This document shows, piece by piece, positions 63,267 to 64,000 of a DNA stretch of 64,000 bases. The stretch is from NCBI GenBank assembly GCA_024336345.1, contig JANFOG010000004.1, positions 744,001-808,000 on the forward strand, in the 5' to 3' direction. This DNA is from Mariannaea sp. PMI_226. Lineage: Eukaryota > Ascomycota > Sordariomycetes > Hypocreales > Nectriaceae. The notes under the pieces are model-generated. The model saw only the letters and a list, made by a program, of their open reading frames with translations, had not been told where the DNA came from and ran no database searches. Numbering within the stretch: position 1 is the stretch's first letter; each line of letters opens with the position of its first letter. Position numbers and translations under genes: made by a program.

Positions 63267-63625
63267 TGAACCGTGTTTGCGATTAATTTTTTTTATTGCA
63301 GACTCATTCTCCAAAATAAGCAGAACAAGCTTGAGCTAAAGTCAAGCAATTGCCAAGTGAGAACTCAGCGTATCCGTATCCTCAGGCAATGAGCAATGAA
63401 TGAGAGTTGGAGATCAGCCTTCACAAGGAGAGTGGAGCAATCCTCCATCCACCCACTGCATCAAGTCTGGCGCGCTTCGATAAACTCATAGACGCGACAA
63501 GCGCGATAAGAAAGTGTCTTATCGGCGAAGGCTCCACTAAAAAAAAAAGTTCAGGGACTTTCCATACACTGAGAATTTCCAGACGGCATCCTCAGTCACT
63601 CAAACTCACAAACAAATCCGTCAAA
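63267..63625. promoter_or_regulatory. Divergent promoter between prolyl-tRNA synthetase and MAK21-like gene
   Basis: 359 bp between start codons. It contains an imperfect inverted element around 63499-63528 (GCGATAAGAAAG and CTTATCGGCG), with two GATAAG-type words facing each other. No TATA box was recognised. Confidence 0.45.
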
Positions 63626-64000
63626 ATGCCCAAGCCTCCTCACAAGAAGGGCAAGGGCCCCCGGCGGTCCCTTGAGGGCAAAAAGTTTGACGATGACGCT
63701 CTCAGTCAGCTCACGTCTAAAATTGATCAGAATTTGAATGGCAACGATCACAAGCGAAAGCAGCCGCCTAATACGACGGCTGGTGACCAGCGACAGAAAC
63801 GGCAACGCAATTTTCAGGGATCCAGTTCCGAGAAGAATGGCGCGAAATTAGATGCCGGTGCTCTTTTGGAAGAGATCAAGGCTCTGGGCGGTGATGAAAG
63901 CGATCTTGAACTCATCAAGGACATCGACTCAGAGGATGAGACTTTCGCTCAAGTCTCCAAAGAACCTGTTGACAAGAAGCTGAAAGATGAGCTTGCTGCG
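63626..64000 (+). CDS. MAK21: MAK21/NOC1-like ribosome biogenesis protein (5' part)
   Basis: 125 codons are visible from a good ATG (TCAAAATG context) and the frame is open to the right edge. The N-terminus is basic (MPKPPHKKGKGPRRSLEGKK), then DDDALSQLTSKIDQNL, a Lys/Arg/Gln-rich nucleolar-like stretch (RQKRQRN), and LLEEIKALGGDESDLELI with an acidic segment and VDKKLKDELAA. The pairing of LLEEIKALGGDE with DKxLKxEL resembles the start of fungal MAK21/NOC1 proteins needed for 60S assembly. The CBF/Mak21 domain itself would lie outside the window, so the identification is moderate. Confidence 0.6.
   Translation, partial: MPKPPHKKGKGPRRSLEGKKFDDDALSQLTSKIDQNLNGNDHKRKQPPNTTAGDQRQKRQRNFQGSSSEKNGAKLDAGALLEEIKALGGDESDLELIKDIDSEDETFAQVSKEPVDKKLKDELAA

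Overview
This is a 64 kb nuclear segment from a filamentous ascomycete (Pezizomycotina; the word usage between genes and the protein styles suggest Sordariomycetes, probably Hypocreales, but that is inference). The eukaryotic nature is direct: nearly every gene is split by short introns (mostly 45-110 bp, GTNNGT...YAG), and the products are an mitotic checkpoint kinase, enolase, an origin recognition subunit, prefoldin, a splicing WD-repeat protein, an alternative oxidase and a calcineurin-responsive zinc-finger factor. I rebuilt exon chains by hand; where a chain is listed, the phases close and total coding length divides by three.

Layout. 1-13 kb: BUB1-like checkpoint protein (minus, runs off the left edge), enolase (minus, with a probable 5' UTR intron), PNO1 (minus) divergent from MDM31 (plus), and eIF3j/HCR1 (minus, ending in a 16-nt exon). 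13-36 kb is gene-poor: alternative oxidase (plus), CRZ1-type factor (plus) and a DUF7053-like single-exon gene (minus) are separated by long stretches (2.7, 5.8, 1.3 and 9.0 kb) in which I can support no gene. 36-46.6 kb holds one giant gene (about 3,425 aa) made of WG/KKK modules, then 21 copies of a K-K-A-x-K-G-K-L-x-x-K-D-x-E-R repeat in an Ala/Glu-rich background, then a 24-Glu run, then an Arg-rich tail. 48.5-64 kb is compact: SGM1/TMF-like Golgi coiled-coil protein, NAS6 (8 exons), PRP46, ORC1, a conserved fungal protein of unknown function, prefoldin subunit 5, bacterial-type prolyl-tRNA synthetase, and the start of a MAK21/NOC1-like ribosome biogenesis gene cut by the right edge.

The genes are mostly unrelated housekeeping functions arranged as divergent or convergent pairs; there is no biosynthetic cluster, no recognisable transposon, no tRNA or rRNA gene and no CRISPR array. 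The item most worth pursuing is the giant repeat protein at 36.0-46.6 kb, whose repeat copies become more uniform from the 5' to the 3' end and which has a second, different repeat array at its N-terminal side. It resembles giant fungal proteins often labelled involucrin-repeat or leashin-like (Woronin-body tethers), but I could not verify this without a search.
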